Shown piece by piece: positions 1-8,568 of a stretch of DNA of 39,641 nucleotides (positions are counted from its first letter, which is position 1; each line of letters opens with the position of its first letter). Position numbers and translations under genes: made by a program. Source of the DNA: Chloroflexota bacterium (GTDB lineage Bacteria; Chloroflexota; Limnocylindria; Limnocylindrales; CSP1-4); the NCBI GenBank assembly GCA_003169655.1, contig PNAZ01000126.1:1-39641 (forward strand). Direction: 5' to 3'. Under the pieces are notes generated by a model that saw nothing but the letters and a program-made list of their open reading frames with translations, was not told where the DNA came from and did not search any database.

Positions 1-1
1 G

Positions 2-1468
2 GCGGATGCCGACGGCGACGAGCGCCCCCAGCTCCGGCCGACACTGGGGCTGGCCGGCGCCGCCCGGCTGTCGCCGTTGGCCGGACCGGCGTCAACCCTG
101 CCCGCCGGGACCGGCCTGATCCCCGGCCTGAGCGAGGCGTCGCGGCTGGACCGCCCCCTGATCCTGGGCAGCGCCGGGATCTCGATGAGCTCGCCGGCCA
201 TTGCCACGTTCCCGCTCTCCCGCCCGGCCACTCTGGGCGATCGTGCCCGCCTGAACCCGTACGGCCGGCTGGCCCTCAACGGCCCGTTCGCCACGCTGTG
301 GACCGGCGGCCTGTTGAGCCTCTTCGGCGACCGCGTGAATCAAGCGGTCCTGGCGATCTTCATCTTCCAGCAATCGCACTCGTTCATCACGACGTCCCTC
401 GTCTTCTTCGCCGCGACCGTCCCCAACCTCGTTTTCGGCTCGCTGGCCGGAACGTTGGTCGATCGGGTCAACCAGAAGCGCGTCCTGATCCTCAGCGACC
501 TGCTCCGGGCGGGGATCGTCTTCGTCCTGCCGCTGGCCGCCGTCACCAACATCCTGCTCGTGTTCCCGGTCGTCTTCCTGGTCACGACCGTGTCGATCTT
601 CTTCCGGCCAGCCCGAGAGTCGGTCATCCCGCGGATCGTGCCGACCGACGACCTGATGGCGGCCAACTCGGCGACATGGCTGGCGGAGACCCTGGCCGAT
701 ATCGTCGGCTACGGCCTGGCGGGCCTCCTGGTCATCGTCCTGGGCGCGAATTTCGAGCTGGCGTTCTGGTTCGATTCGGCGACCTACGTCGCGTCGGCGG
801 CGCTGATCGCCTCCGTCGCCATTCCCCTGGTCGTCCACCGAACCGATCCGGCCCTGCGCACCTTCCGGGGCGACTTCCTGGAGGGCTGGCGGTTCCTGCG
901 CAACGACACGGTCCTGTTCGCCAACACATTGCAGGGGATCGCCGGCCAGATGGCAATCGGCGTGCTGCTGCCGCTGTCCGCGATCTATGCCTTCACCGTG
1001 ATCAAGGGCGGCACATTCCCGGGTGCCACGATCTATGCCTTCCTCGAGGGTGCGATCGGGGTCGGCAACCTCATCGGCGGGATCGCGATCGGCTTGATCA
1101 GGCTGAAGGTGGGCAAAGGCCGCCTGGTCATCGCGGGCTATGCCGTCACCGGGGCCTGCATCGCCCTCTACAGCCGGACCGATTTCTTGCCGGCGGCGAT
1201 CGCGTTCATGGTCGGGATCGGGATCGCCAACCTGATCTTCGTGATCCCCAGCCAGACGCTCTTCCAGCAGCGGGTGCCGCGGGACATGATGGCCCGGGTC
1301 GTCTCGATCCGGTTCTCGCTGGTGCTCGGCTGCATGACCCTGGCAACCGGGGCGAGCGGGGTCCTGGCGTCCATCTTCGGGGTGGCCAACGTGATCGGCG
1401 GCTTCGGCGTCCTGGCCTGTGTCGCCGGCCTGGCCGGCCTGTTCTACCCGGCCGTCCGCGACGCCTGA
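2..1468 (+). CDS. MFS family exporter, 5' end unresolved or partial
   Basis: A major facilitator superfamily permease, probably a drug or small-molecule exporter in the cytoplasmic membrane. The first membrane segment is followed by a GDRVNQ-like loop, and the motif LVDRVNQKR sits between segments 2 and 3, as in EntS/MFS_3-type exporters. About ten to twelve hydrophobic segments follow and the protein ends cleanly with TGA. The reading frame is open to the window edge. Possible internal starts are TTG at 77 and ATG at 185, the latter leaving about 30 residues before the first membrane segment. The N-terminal stretch before 185 is Pro/Ala/Leu-rich and unrecognised, so it could be untranslated, a linker, or part of a longer protein. 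The substrate cannot be read from the sequence. Confidence 0.8.
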   Translation, partial: ADADGDERPQLRPTLGLAGAARLSPLAGPASTLPAGTGLIPGLSEASRLDRPLILGSAGISMSSPAIATFPLSRPATLGDRARLNPYGRLALNGPFATLWTGGLLSLFGDRVNQAVLAIFIFQQSHSFITTSLVFFAATVPNLVFGSLAGTLVDRVNQKRVLILSDLLRAGIVFVLPLAAVTNILLVFPVVFLVTTVSIFFRPARESVIPRIVPTDDLMAANSATWLAETLADIVGYGLAGLLVIVLGANFELAFWFDSATYVASAALIASVAIPLVVHRTDPALRTFRGDFLEGWRFLRNDTVLFANTLQGIAGQMAIGVLLPLSAIYAFTVIKGGTFPGATIYAFLEGAIGVGNLIGGIAIGLIRLKVGKGRLVIAGYAVTGACIALYSRTDFLPAAIAFMVGIGIANLIFVIPSQTLFQQRVPRDMMARVVSIRFSLVLGCMTLATGASGVLASIFGVANVIGGFGVLACVAGLAGLFYPAVRDA

Positions 1469-1480
1469 TCCCCACTTCGG

Positions 1481-1517
1481 TACACTGGCGCCCGCGCCGA
1501 GCCCGCGCGCAGAGGAG
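1481..1517 (+). promoter_or_regulatory. Candidate -10 (TACACT) and Shine-Dalgarno for the acidic membrane protein
   Basis: TACACT lies at 1481-1486, just after the MFS stop codon. AGAGGAG at 1511-1517 sits 12 nt before the ATG at 1530 and supports that start over an upstream in-frame one at 1419. No convincing -35 was seen. Confidence 0.35.
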
Positions 1518-1529
1518 TACGAGCCCCGA

Positions 1530-2285
1530 ATGACGGACCCGACCGAGCGCGACCCGACGCTGCCGTCGTCGTATCCCGAACCGTCCCTCGGCGGCGGCGT
1601 CGAACCCGCCGGCCAGCTGCGAGCGGAGGAATCGGCATCGGTCGAGACCGAGGACGACAACCCCGAAGCCCAAGGTCTCGCGACGGCCGACGAGCCGACC
1701 GAAACTGACGTTCCCCAGGTCGACGCCGCGGTGGCCGAAGGCGAGCTCAAGGCGTCCGAAGAAGGCGACGAGGACGAGGGCGACGAGGACGACGAGGACG
1801 ACGAGGAAACGGACTACGAGGCTCCGATCGCGGCCGGGGCCGCAGGTGCCGCCGGCGCCGCGACCCAGGCGGCCGGCGCTCGACCGGACGCTCGCCGTCC
1901 CGACGGTCGGAAGCCTGCCGCGCCCGCCGGTCCGACGCCATCGGAGACCGCGGTCCACGTCAGCGACCGGGCCTCGGCCGCCTTCGTCATCGTGGTGGTG
2001 CTCGCATTCGTGGCCATCCTGGGCTATGGCCTGCTCGGCGGGGTGGGCGGCTTCCTGACCCCGATCCCGACTCCGGCGCCACTGCCGAGCGAGGCCCCCT
2101 CGACCGGCCCCAGCGTCGCGCCGTCGGCTGCGCCCAGCGGGTCGGTGGCTCCGAGTGGTTCCGCCGCTCCCAGCGCGGTGCCGAGTGCATCGGGGGGAGC
2201 CTCGAGCGCGGCCCCCAGCCCGAGCCCGGCGCCAAGCGCCGCGCCAACGCCCAGCCCGGCGCCCAGCCCCAGCCCGTCGAGCTAG
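1530..2285 (+). CDS. Acidic single-pass membrane protein with Pro/Ser/Ala-rich tail
   Basis: A 251-residue protein of no recognised family. It has four parts: a polar N-terminus; an Asp/Glu run at about residues 77-96; an Ala/Gly then Arg/Pro-rich linker; one hydrophobic segment at about 149-171; and a C-terminal tail (about 177-251) built almost only of Pro, Ser and Ala in APSAAPSGS-like units. With no signal peptide and one membrane span, the acidic part is probably cytoplasmic and the tail outside. Such tails commonly act as wall-spanning spacers or glycosylation sites, which is an inference here. The start at 1530 is chosen for the AGAGGAG 12 nt upstream; the frame is open further back to 1419, but that part overlaps the MFS gene. 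Confidence 0.75.
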   Translation: MTDPTERDPTLPSSYPEPSLGGGVEPAGQLRAEESASVETEDDNPEAQGLATADEPTETDVPQVDAAVAEGELKASEEGDEDEGDEDDEDDEETDYEAPIAAGAAGAAGAATQAAGARPDARRPDGRKPAAPAGPTPSETAVHVSDRASAAFVIVVVLAFVAILGYGLLGGVGGFLTPIPTPAPLPSEAPSTGPSVAPSAAPSGSVAPSGSAAPSAVPSASGGASSAAPSPSPAPSAAPTPSPAPSPSPSS

Positions 2286-2309
2286 CCGGCCCAGCGGATC
2301 CCCAGGGTC

Positions 2310-2987
2310 GTGCGCTGGTTTCCACGTCGCCAACCACCGGTAGCGGACTCGTTCGCCGGTGCCCGGGCGGCGATGGTCGAACGCCAGCTGCGCGGCCGAG
2401 GGATCACCGACGAGCGTGTCCTGGCGGCGATGGGCAGCGTGCCCCGCGAGCGGTTCGTGCCGCCGGACCTGGTTGCCCGGGCCTATGACGATGACGCGTT
2501 GCCGATCGAGGACGGCCAGTCGATCAGCCAGCCGTACATCGTGGCCTGGATGACAGAGCTCCTCGACGTCCGGCCCGGCGGCCGGGTGCTCGAGATCGGG
2601 ACCGGCACCGGCTACCAAGCCGCGGTCCTCGCCGCGATGGGCGCCAGCGTCCGGAGCATCGAGCGCCTGCCGGCGCTGGCGGCCACAGCGCGCGAGCGGC
2701 TGGCCGCCCTCGGCGTCGACCAGGCGGTCGAGGTCGTGGTCGCCGACGGCAGCCTCGGCGATCCGGCGACGGCGCCCCACGCCCGGGTGATCGTCACGGC
2801 CGGCGCGCCGTCCCTGCCCGGCCCGTTGCTCGACCAGCTCGATGAGGGCGGCCGGCTCGTGATCCCGATCGGGACCGTCGGCCAGCAGCAGCTCGTGCTG
2901 GTCACCAGGGGGGGCGGTCGCCTCACTGAGCGGCCGGTCGGCGGCTGTTCGTTCGTGCCCCTGATCGGCGCCGCGGGCTTCCGGTGA
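2310..2987 (+). CDS. pcm: Protein-L-isoaspartate O-methyltransferase
   Basis: A cytoplasmic SAM-dependent methyltransferase of the PCMT family. The family repairs aged proteins by methylating L-isoaspartyl residues. At 225 residues it has the usual length. The family signature GQSISQPYIVAWM is at about residues 69-81, and the SAM-binding glycine motif VLEIGTGTGYQ at about 93-103. A helical N-terminus contains the typical MVERQLRGRGI and VPRERFVP segments. The start is GTG, 24 nt after the previous stop, so it may be co-transcribed with the acidic membrane protein. The next gene has its own -10-like element. Confidence 0.93.
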   Translation: MRWFPRRQPPVADSFAGARAAMVERQLRGRGITDERVLAAMGSVPRERFVPPDLVARAYDDDALPIEDGQSISQPYIVAWMTELLDVRPGGRVLEIGTGTGYQAAVLAAMGASVRSIERLPALAATARERLAALGVDQAVEVVVADGSLGDPATAPHARVIVTAGAPSLPGPLLDQLDEGGRLVIPIGTVGQQQLVLVTRGGGRLTERPVGGCSFVPLIGAAGFR

Positions 2988-3003
2988 GGGCCGAACGGGC
3001 CGG

Positions 3004-3009
3004 TATAAT
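3004..3009 (+). promoter_or_regulatory. -10 element TATAAT, predicted leaderless promoter
   Basis: A perfect TATAAT lies 9 nt before the ATG at 3019, so transcription should begin at or within a few bases of the start codon. No strong -35 was seen at 16-18 nt upstream. No Shine-Dalgarno sequence is present. Confidence 0.6.
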
Positions 3010-3018
3010 CCGGGCGCC

Positions 3019-4104
3019 ATGACCCACGTCTTCGTCAGCCCGCACCCGGACGACGCGGCCCTGTCCTGCGGCGGCCTGATCGCCTCGCTGCGCGAGCTGG
3101 GCCAGAACGTGGCCATCGTGACCGTCTTCTCGGGCAGCGGCTCGACTGAGCACCTGACCCCCTACCAGCGCGAAGCGCTCGGCTTCGGGTCCAAGGCCCT
3201 CTGGCCGGTCACCGAGGCATTCAACCGGGCGAACATCCCGAACGATGTCGGCCTCGGTGACGAGCCCCTGCCGCCGTGGGCGGCCACCGCCGACCGGCTT
3301 GACGCGACCCAGGCCGACGCGGATGCCGCGGCCAAGCGCTTCTGGCAGCGCTCGTCGTGGTACCGCCGGGCTTCGATCCACAACGAGTCGCTGGCCGGCC
3401 AGCCGGTCATCGACCAGATGTCCACCCAGGGCGCGGTCCTGACGGTCGAGCTGACCGAGGCCGAGGCGGCCGCCGACGCGACGGCCACCCGCCGGCTCGA
3501 GGACGAGCGCTATGCCTACTTCGCGGAGGCCTCGCTGATCGTCCTCGACCTGCCTGACGCGGTCTTCCGCGGCTACGAAGGCGACGCCGAGCTGCTCGGC
3601 ACGCCACGCGACGATGATCCAGCGCCGGTCGCCCTGCTCCGCTCCGAGATCGCCCGGCTGGAACCCCAGAAGGTCTACTTCCCGCTCGGCGTCGGCGGCC
3701 ACGTCGACCACCAGCTCGTCCGCAACGTGGGCCTGGCAATGATCGGCGACGCCCGGCGCTGGGTCATGCCCGGACCGGAGTGGGCCGGGATCGTCTCGTT
3801 CTACGAGGACTTCCCGTACGCCTGGTGGAACGACTTCCGCTCGATCGACGAGCTCCGTGAGGGTCAGGCCAACGGGTTTGGCGAGCTGCCCTACGACGTG
3901 ACGATCGTGCCCGAGTACGCCAACATCAGTGACCAGCTCGAGCGCAAGATCAACGGCCTGACGATCTACGAGAGCCAGCTGCCGCGGCTGTTCGGCGGCT
4001 CCCGCCAGATGGCCGACGCCGTCCGCGGCTACGGCCGGAAGATCGGCGCGCTGGGCGGGCTCAATGGCCACGCCGAGCGCTACTGGTCCTCGCTCAGCCT
4101 GTAG
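3019..4104 (+). CDS. PIG-L/LmbE family deacetylase
   Basis: A zinc-dependent N-acyl deacetylase of the PIG-L family, which removes acetyl groups from GlcNAc-type sugars such as GlcNAc-PI, mycothiol or bacillithiol precursors, or glycan residues. The metal-binding motif PHPDD is at residues 8-12 and the second motif, GGHVDH, at 226-231, followed by the family segment FYEDFPYA at about 261-268. At 361 residues it is longer than the 220-300 typical of the family, because of an Ala/Asp-rich insertion at about 85-165. It overlaps the next gene by one base, so the two are probably translated together. A role in glycan or lipid-linked sugar processing fits the neighbours; the exact substrate is unknown. 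Confidence 0.85.
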   Translation: MTHVFVSPHPDDAALSCGGLIASLRELGQNVAIVTVFSGSGSTEHLTPYQREALGFGSKALWPVTEAFNRANIPNDVGLGDEPLPPWAATADRLDATQADADAAAKRFWQRSSWYRRASIHNESLAGQPVIDQMSTQGAVLTVELTEAEAAADATATRRLEDERYAYFAEASLIVLDLPDAVFRGYEGDAELLGTPRDDDPAPVALLRSEIARLEPQKVYFPLGVGGHVDHQLVRNVGLAMIGDARRWVMPGPEWAGIVSFYEDFPYAWWNDFRSIDELREGQANGFGELPYDVTIVPEYANISDQLERKINGLTIYESQLPRLFGGSRQMADAVRGYGRKIGALGGLNGHAERYWSSLSL

Positions 4105-5075
4105 TGACGGCCCGGGCGCTGGCCGCCTGGAAGCTGTTCAGCGCCCCGGTCTCGATCGGCGGCCGGCGCTATCCGCCGATCGCCCTGGTCGTCCTGGCGA
4201 TGATCGGCCTGACCTTCGTCTTCGTCGTGGCCCAGCGCAGCTGGGCCGGCAGCCAGGACGAGCACGCCTACTGGCTCGGCGCCCAGCGCCTCCTGAACGG
4301 CCAGCCGCTGTATGACCCGACCGCCACGTCGGTCACGCCGTACGCCTACTGGTATCCACCGCCGCTGGCCCAGGTCCTGATCCCGGTGGCCGCCCTCCTG
4401 CCCTCGCGGGCATTCGACATCGGCTGGATCGGCCTGCAGCTGATCTGCCTGCTGTGGATGGCCCGCTGGCGGCCGCTCGTGGCGCTGGCCCTGGTCGTGT
4501 ACCTGCCGATCGCGGTCGAGCTCTCGTACAGCAACGTCCACCTGGTCCTGGCCGCCCTGATCGTCCTCGGCCTGCGTCGCTGGCCGTGGGCCTTCGCGAT
4601 CGGCGCCGCGATCAAGCTGGCGCCCGGCCTGGGGATCCTCTATCTCCTCCTCCGCCGGCGTTGGCGGGACGCCGGGATCGCGATCGCGGTCGGCCTGGTG
4701 ATCCTGGTGATCAGCGTGGCCATTGGCCCGAGCGCCTGGTCGGGCTTCATCGCCACGGTCCAGGCCCGCGGCCCCGGTGACATCTCGGGCCTCCTGCCGA
4801 TCCCCTATTTCGTGCGCGTGATCGCCGCCGTCGTCGTGACCGTCATGGCCGGCTTGGTCCGGCCGCGCCTCGGGGAGCCGCTCCTCGTCGTCGCGATCAC
4901 GATCGCTCTGCCGACCCTCTGGCTGGACGCCTTCGCCACGCTGGTGGCGATCCTGCCCCTCCTCGCGGCGGGCTCACGGGCTAGCGCCGGAGAAACGCCG
5001 GGCGACGGCGCAGCCGATGGACAAAGGCGTAGCGATACCAGCGCAGGTATTCCGGTAGCCACGCCCGGAGCCTGA
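4104..5075 (+). CDS. GT87 (DUF2029) family membrane glycosyltransferase
   Basis: A 323-residue multi-spanning membrane protein of the GT-C fold. GT87 enzymes transfer mannose or related sugars from polyprenyl-phosphate donors on the outer face of the membrane. The first external loop carries the acidic DEHAYWLGAQRLLNGQPLYD segment, then the YWYPPPLAQ motif typical of DUF2029. About nine hydrophobic segments follow. The GTG start shares a base with the stop of the deacetylase gene. The C-terminal 30 or so residues are Gly/Ala-rich and lie antisense to the 3' end of the converging GT2 gene, an overlap of 95 nt. The original stop may have been lost by a rearrangement at this junction. Confidence 0.8.
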   Translation: MTARALAAWKLFSAPVSIGGRRYPPIALVVLAMIGLTFVFVVAQRSWAGSQDEHAYWLGAQRLLNGQPLYDPTATSVTPYAYWYPPPLAQVLIPVAALLPSRAFDIGWIGLQLICLLWMARWRPLVALALVVYLPIAVELSYSNVHLVLAALIVLGLRRWPWAFAIGAAIKLAPGLGILYLLLRRRWRDAGIAIAVGLVILVISVAIGPSAWSGFIATVQARGPGDISGLLPIPYFVRVIAAVVVTVMAGLVRPRLGEPLLVVAITIALPTLWLDAFATLVAILPLLAAGSRASAGETPGDGAADGQRRSDTSAGIPVATPGA

Positions 5076-5709
5076 AGTTGCTTTGGCCCGCGGTTCGATC
5101 GCGCCAGGTGGTCGGTACCTCGGCCATCCGGTATCCACCGGCGTAGGCCTTGACCGTCAGCTCGAGGGCGACCTCGAAGCCGGCCCGGCTCTCGATCGGC
5201 GTGCTGGTCAAGAACGCCCGCCGATAGAGCTTGTAGTTGCTCGTCGGATCGTGGATGGGGAGTGCGGCGAACACGTGAAGGGTCAACCCGGCACCTCGGC
5301 TGAGTAGGCCTTTCAAGCGCGGGCCGCCGACCTGCCGGCCGCCCTCCACATACCGACTAGCTGCAACCAGGTCTGCACCGGCCCGGGCCAGCTCGAGCAT
5401 CGGCGCCACTGACTCGGCCTCATCAGAACCATCTGCCATGGTAACGAGAACGTAGGTCCCGGTACTCGCCGCCAGTCCCGCTTTGAGCGCATTCAGCACT
5501 CCGCGCCCCAGGTCATTCCGCAGTGGCCGAACAGTCGGAATCTCGGCGGCAAGAGCGCGCAGCGGGGCAACGGTCGTGTCCTCGTCGAAGTCGTAAACCA
5601 CGAGGATTTCACTCGAAACAGGGACGGCGGCCGCGAGGCGACGCAAGATTGGGACGACGGCCTCGCCCTCGTTGAAGACGGGCATGACGATGGACAGTTC
5701 CACGCTCAT
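4981..5709 (-). CDS. GT2 family glycosyltransferase, dolichyl-phosphate-mannose-synthase-like
   Basis: A 242-residue soluble GT-A fold transferase that probably charges polyprenyl phosphate or extends a lipid-linked glycan from a nucleotide sugar. The N-terminal IVMPVFNEGE motif is at residues 7-16, the acidic metal-binding MADGSDE at 91-97, and a YKLYRRAF segment lies near 160-167, as in DPM1-type enzymes. No membrane anchor is present. It is the last gene of the five-gene minus-strand operon and overlaps the methyltransferase gene by 4 nt (ATGA). Its 3' end overlaps the converging GT87 gene by 95 nt. Family confidence is high; donor and acceptor are unknown. Confidence 0.88.
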   Translation of the reverse strand: MSVELSIVMPVFNEGEAVVPILRRLAAAVPVSSEILVVYDFDEDTTVAPLRALAAEIPTVRPLRNDLGRGVLNALKAGLAASTGTYVLVTMADGSDEAESVAPMLELARAGADLVAASRYVEGGRQVGGPRLKGLLSRGAGLTLHVFAALPIHDPTSNYKLYRRAFLTSTPIESRAGFEVALELTVKAYAGGYRMAEVPTTWRDRTAGQSNFRLRAWLPEYLRWYRYAFVHRLRRRPAFLRR

Positions 5710-6359
5710 CGAGGTGCAGCCACGAGGAGTGTCTGGCGCCCGAACAGCCTCCAGAGGATGGGCAAACGCAAATAGAGGCTAACGAGCCTGGGATCGGCCG
5801 GCAGCCGACCGGCAGTCGAATACGGCAGGAACCTCGTGATGAGTGCGACGACCTTGAGATCTGCGAGGTGAGCCGCCTCAACGAGGCTCTTTTCCGTGAG
5901 GGCCACGCGATGGTCAATGAAGTCCCAGTAGGCGCCGCCAACCAGCCGAATATTCGGCTGCAAGATCAGCACGCGACCGTCCGGCTGGAGCAGGCGCCGA
6001 ACAACTCGGAATTGCTCGATGACGGCATCGGCATCGGGCAGGTGCTCGAGGTAATTGCTCATGAATATGGTGCCAAACGATGCTGACGGAAGGACCGTGG
6101 CAAGGTCCAGACCGTTGGCCTGAACGAATCTGATGTCTGGCGGGAATGTCGAGCCAAAGTCACGCAGATCGGTTGCCCAGCGCTCCTTTGCCCGAACGTT
6201 GCGGATGAAGTAGCCCCGGTCACAGGCGATGTCAAGGACTGGCTGACGAAGATCAATCCAGCGCTCCAGATAGGCGACGATCTCAGGCCATATCCGGTCC
6301 TTGTTGGCCTCGGCGGCCTCTGGGAAGCGCGTCCGATAGACCTTGTCGAGATCGGCCAT
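5706..6359 (-). CDS. Class I SAM-dependent methyltransferase
   Basis: A 217-residue Rossmann-fold methyltransferase. The SAM site is read from VLDIACDRGYFIRNV at about 41-55, where the usual glycine-rich motif is partly replaced (ACDRG instead of GCGxG). The post-motif segments NYLEHLPDADAVI and LLQPDGRVLILQPN follow. In this setting it probably methylates a sugar or lipid-linked sugar, though a small-molecule substrate cannot be excluded. It overlaps both neighbours, by 4 nt with the GT2 gene and by one base with the epimerase gene, so translation is coupled. It is similar in layout to methyltransferases in O-antigen and capsule clusters. Confidence 0.82.
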   Translation of the reverse strand: MADLDKVYRTRFPEAAEANKDRIWPEIVAYLERWIDLRQPVLDIACDRGYFIRNVRAKERWATDLRDFGSTFPPDIRFVQANGLDLATVLPSASFGTIFMSNYLEHLPDADAVIEQFRVVRRLLQPDGRVLILQPNIRLVGGAYWDFIDHRVALTEKSLVEAAHLADLKVVALITRFLPYSTAGRLPADPRLVSLYLRLPILWRLFGRQTLLVAAPR

Positions 6360-7378
6360 CAGATCCGGCCGGCGACGACTTCGGCCTGGATCCAGGGGAT
6401 CACTTCGGCGAGCATCGCCTCGAGCGAAGTCGTGGCCTCGAACCCCAGCACGCCACGAGCCTTGCTGGTGTCTGGAACGCGCATCTGGACGTCGTGCTCG
6501 AACGGGGGGTCGGACACGGTTCGCAGCGGTCGATCGGCGTTGACCACGTGCCAGATCGCCTCAGCGAGCTCAAGCACGGTCGTGCTTCGGGCCGTTGAGA
6601 GGTTGAAGTCGTTGTTGATTGCGGCCCGTGACTCCATCGCAAGCCGAATGCCATGAGCCAGATCCCCACCGTACGTGTAGTGCCGGACCTGATGACCGTC
6701 GCCCAGGATGTGGAGGGGATCCTGGCCCTTGATCGTCTTCAAAGCGAGGTCCGGAACAACATGGCTCAGCGCCAGCTTGATGTTGCCGCTCATCGTGTCG
6801 GAGTCGCGGGCGGCGCGCCGTTCGCCGATCCCGACACAGTTGAATGGCCGAACAATCGTGTATGGCATCCCGAATTGCTCGAATGCTCCCCTGGCGAAGA
6901 ACTCGCTGGCGAGCTTCTGAAAGCCATAGGTCGATCGAGGCGGTGGGCTGGTCAGCTGGGCTCCTTCGGGTGTCGGGAAGACGGTCGTTGACTCGTAGAC
7001 CATCGAGCTGCTGACAACCACGATCCGTTCGAGCGTGCCCGCTCGAAACGCGGAGAGCGCTGCATCGAAGGTTGAAGCCAGGATCCGCTCGTTTTCCGCG
7101 AGCAAGTCATAGGCAAACTCGTGGAAGTAGCTGATCCCACCGATCATGGCCGCCGCGGCCACGACCTGGTCGCAATCGCCGGCAAGCTTACTTAGGAGCG
7201 CTGTGTCCTTCGCGTCGCCCTCGACGAAGCGATAGCGCGGATGGCTGTCATAGCTCTTCTGTAGAGGGCCGTACTTGCTGTAGTTGTCGACGCCCACAAC
7301 GTCGTGGCCGGCCTCCAGCAGCTCGGGAACCAGGTAGCCGCAGATGAAGCCTGCCGCGCCGGTCACAAGAACCCTCAC
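6359..7378 (-). CDS. NAD-dependent epimerase/dehydratase (SDR extended family)
   Basis: A 339-residue nucleotide-sugar-modifying enzyme of the extended short-chain dehydrogenase family. The NAD site TGAAGFICGYL spans residues 6-16. The third glycine of the usual GxxGxxG is Cys13 here, with a glycine following. The acidic D31 after the second strand fits NAD rather than NADP. The catalytic Ser cluster at 123-125 and the Tyr151-x3-Lys155 pair (YGFQK) are intact. UDP-glucose 4-epimerase and dTDP-glucose dehydratase relatives share this architecture; which reaction it does is open. The start is GTG and overlaps the dehydrogenase stop by 4 nt. The neighbouring UDP-sugar dehydrogenase suggests they act in one nucleotide-sugar pathway. 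Confidence 0.85.
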   Translation of the reverse strand: MRVLVTGAAGFICGYLVPELLEAGHDVVGVDNYSKYGPLQKSYDSHPRYRFVEGDAKDTALLSKLAGDCDQVVAAAAMIGGISYFHEFAYDLLAENERILASTFDAALSAFRAGTLERIVVVSSSMVYESTTVFPTPEGAQLTSPPPRSTYGFQKLASEFFARGAFEQFGMPYTIVRPFNCVGIGERRAARDSDTMSGNIKLALSHVVPDLALKTIKGQDPLHILGDGHQVRHYTYGGDLAHGIRLAMESRAAINNDFNLSTARSTTVLELAEAIWHVVNADRPLRTVSDPPFEHDVQMRVPDTSKARGVLGFEATTSLEAMLAEVIPWIQAEVVAGRI

Positions 7379-8568
7379 AGACGAATGCCCTCGCCCAGGA
7401 GGCCCCAGATATCCACCACGTCGCGGCCGCCGAGCTCGAGGCCCGAATACTCACGATGGGGTGCGGCGAGGATGACCACCTCGCTCTGCGCGAGCACCGA
7501 TTTAATCGACACGAGCCGGGCATCGCGAACGTACGGATCCGTGCAGGTCACTCGGGCACCCGCCCAGATCAGGAGCTTTCGCAGCTTGTAGCTGAGGGAG
7601 GCGCGCGAATCGTCGGACTCCGCCTTGAATGCCATCCCTAGGATGCCGACGCCACGGTCATGCAACGAGCCGAGCCGACGCTCGAGGGCGGACACGACGT
7701 AGGCCGGCAGGCCCTCGTTCACCTGCATGGCAGCCTGGCCCATCGGAAAGTGGTCACTCGTGAATGCCGCCAGCTGCATCGTGTCCTTGAACAGGCAGGG
7801 TCCCGCTGCGAAGCCCGGACCCGGTAGATCGGCCGCCCTCGGGTAGTTCTCGCGGATTGCTCGAAGGACGTTCGTATAATTCACGCCGGCCTGATCGGCA
7901 ATCATGAAGAACTGATTCGCCACGGCGAACTTCATGTACCGCCAGGTATTCGTCAGAAGCTTGGCGAGCTCGGCCTCCCGCGTCGTCGTCCGCACGACGC
8001 CGACCCCGAGGCGGACGAAAAGGTCGGTGGCCCGATCTGCGGCAGCGTCGGAATCAGCTCCGACGATCTGCGGAAGGCTCCGCAACTCCTCTAGAGCATG
8101 GCCTTCAGCGATCCGCTCTGGACAGAAGGCAACGTCGACGTGGCAGCCGTGCTCGGACAAGGTCTTCGCGACGTACTCGGTCGTGCCCGGATAGACGGTG
8201 CTCCGCAGGATGACCAGCGTTCCGTCCTGGAGGTGAGGTCGGATCTGCTCGACGGCACGCTCAAAGACGGTCATCGATGGGCCAAGGAACTCGTCGACTG
8301 GCGTGCCGATGACGACGACCAGGACCCGCGTCCGGCTGATCATCGCCACGTCGTCCGACAGTTCGAGGCGCCCTGTGGCCAGGACCTTGGCAAGGAGCGG
8401 TTGGGCCCCGTGCTCGAGGAATGGCATCTCGCCCGATGCAATCGTGGCCAGGGTTGTTGAGTTCGTGTCGAAGATCCCAAGGCGCAGACCGGACTCTGCC
8501 GCTACGAGGCTGAATGGCAGGCCCACGTGGCCGGCTCCGCCGAGCACCACAAGATCGAGGTCGCTCAT
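7375..8568 (-). CDS. UDP-sugar dehydrogenase, UDP-ManNAc dehydrogenase (WecC)-like
   Basis: A 397-residue UDP-glucose/GDP-mannose dehydrogenase family protein, which oxidises a nucleotide sugar at C6 to a uronic acid with two NAD. The N-terminal Rossmann site is VVLGGAGHVGLPFS at 7-20. The middle domain has Lys203 and Asn207 in a LAKLLTNTWRY helix, and the catalytic Cys258 in GPCLFKD. The segment FCPERIAEGHALEELRSLPQIVG, from about residue 148, is characteristic of UDP-N-acetylmannosamine dehydrogenases such as WecC rather than UDP-glucose dehydrogenase. The frame is open upstream to 8628, but the ATG at 8568 overlaps the preceding stop by 4 nt like its neighbours and starts just before the Rossmann strand, so it is preferred. 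Confidence 0.88.
   Translation of the reverse strand: MSDLDLVVLGGAGHVGLPFSLVAAESGLRLGIFDTNSTTLATIASGEMPFLEHGAQPLLAKVLATGRLELSDDVAMISRTRVLVVVIGTPVDEFLGPSMTVFERAVEQIRPHLQDGTLVILRSTVYPGTTEYVAKTLSEHGCHVDVAFCPERIAEGHALEELRSLPQIVGADSDAAADRATDLFVRLGVGVVRTTTREAELAKLLTNTWRYMKFAVANQFFMIADQAGVNYTNVLRAIRENYPRAADLPGPGFAAGPCLFKDTMQLAAFTSDHFPMGQAAMQVNEGLPAYVVSALERRLGSLHDRGVGILGMAFKAESDDSRASLSYKLRKLLIWAGARVTCTDPYVRDARLVSIKSVLAQSEVVILAAPHREYSGLELGGRDVVDIWGLLGEGIRL

Noticed and set aside
92-1750. Long minus-strand frame opposite the MFS exporter and the acidic protein
   Set aside because: It is Arg/Gly/Asp-rich with no domain and mirrors a real gene; long antisense frames are expected in DNA this GC-rich.
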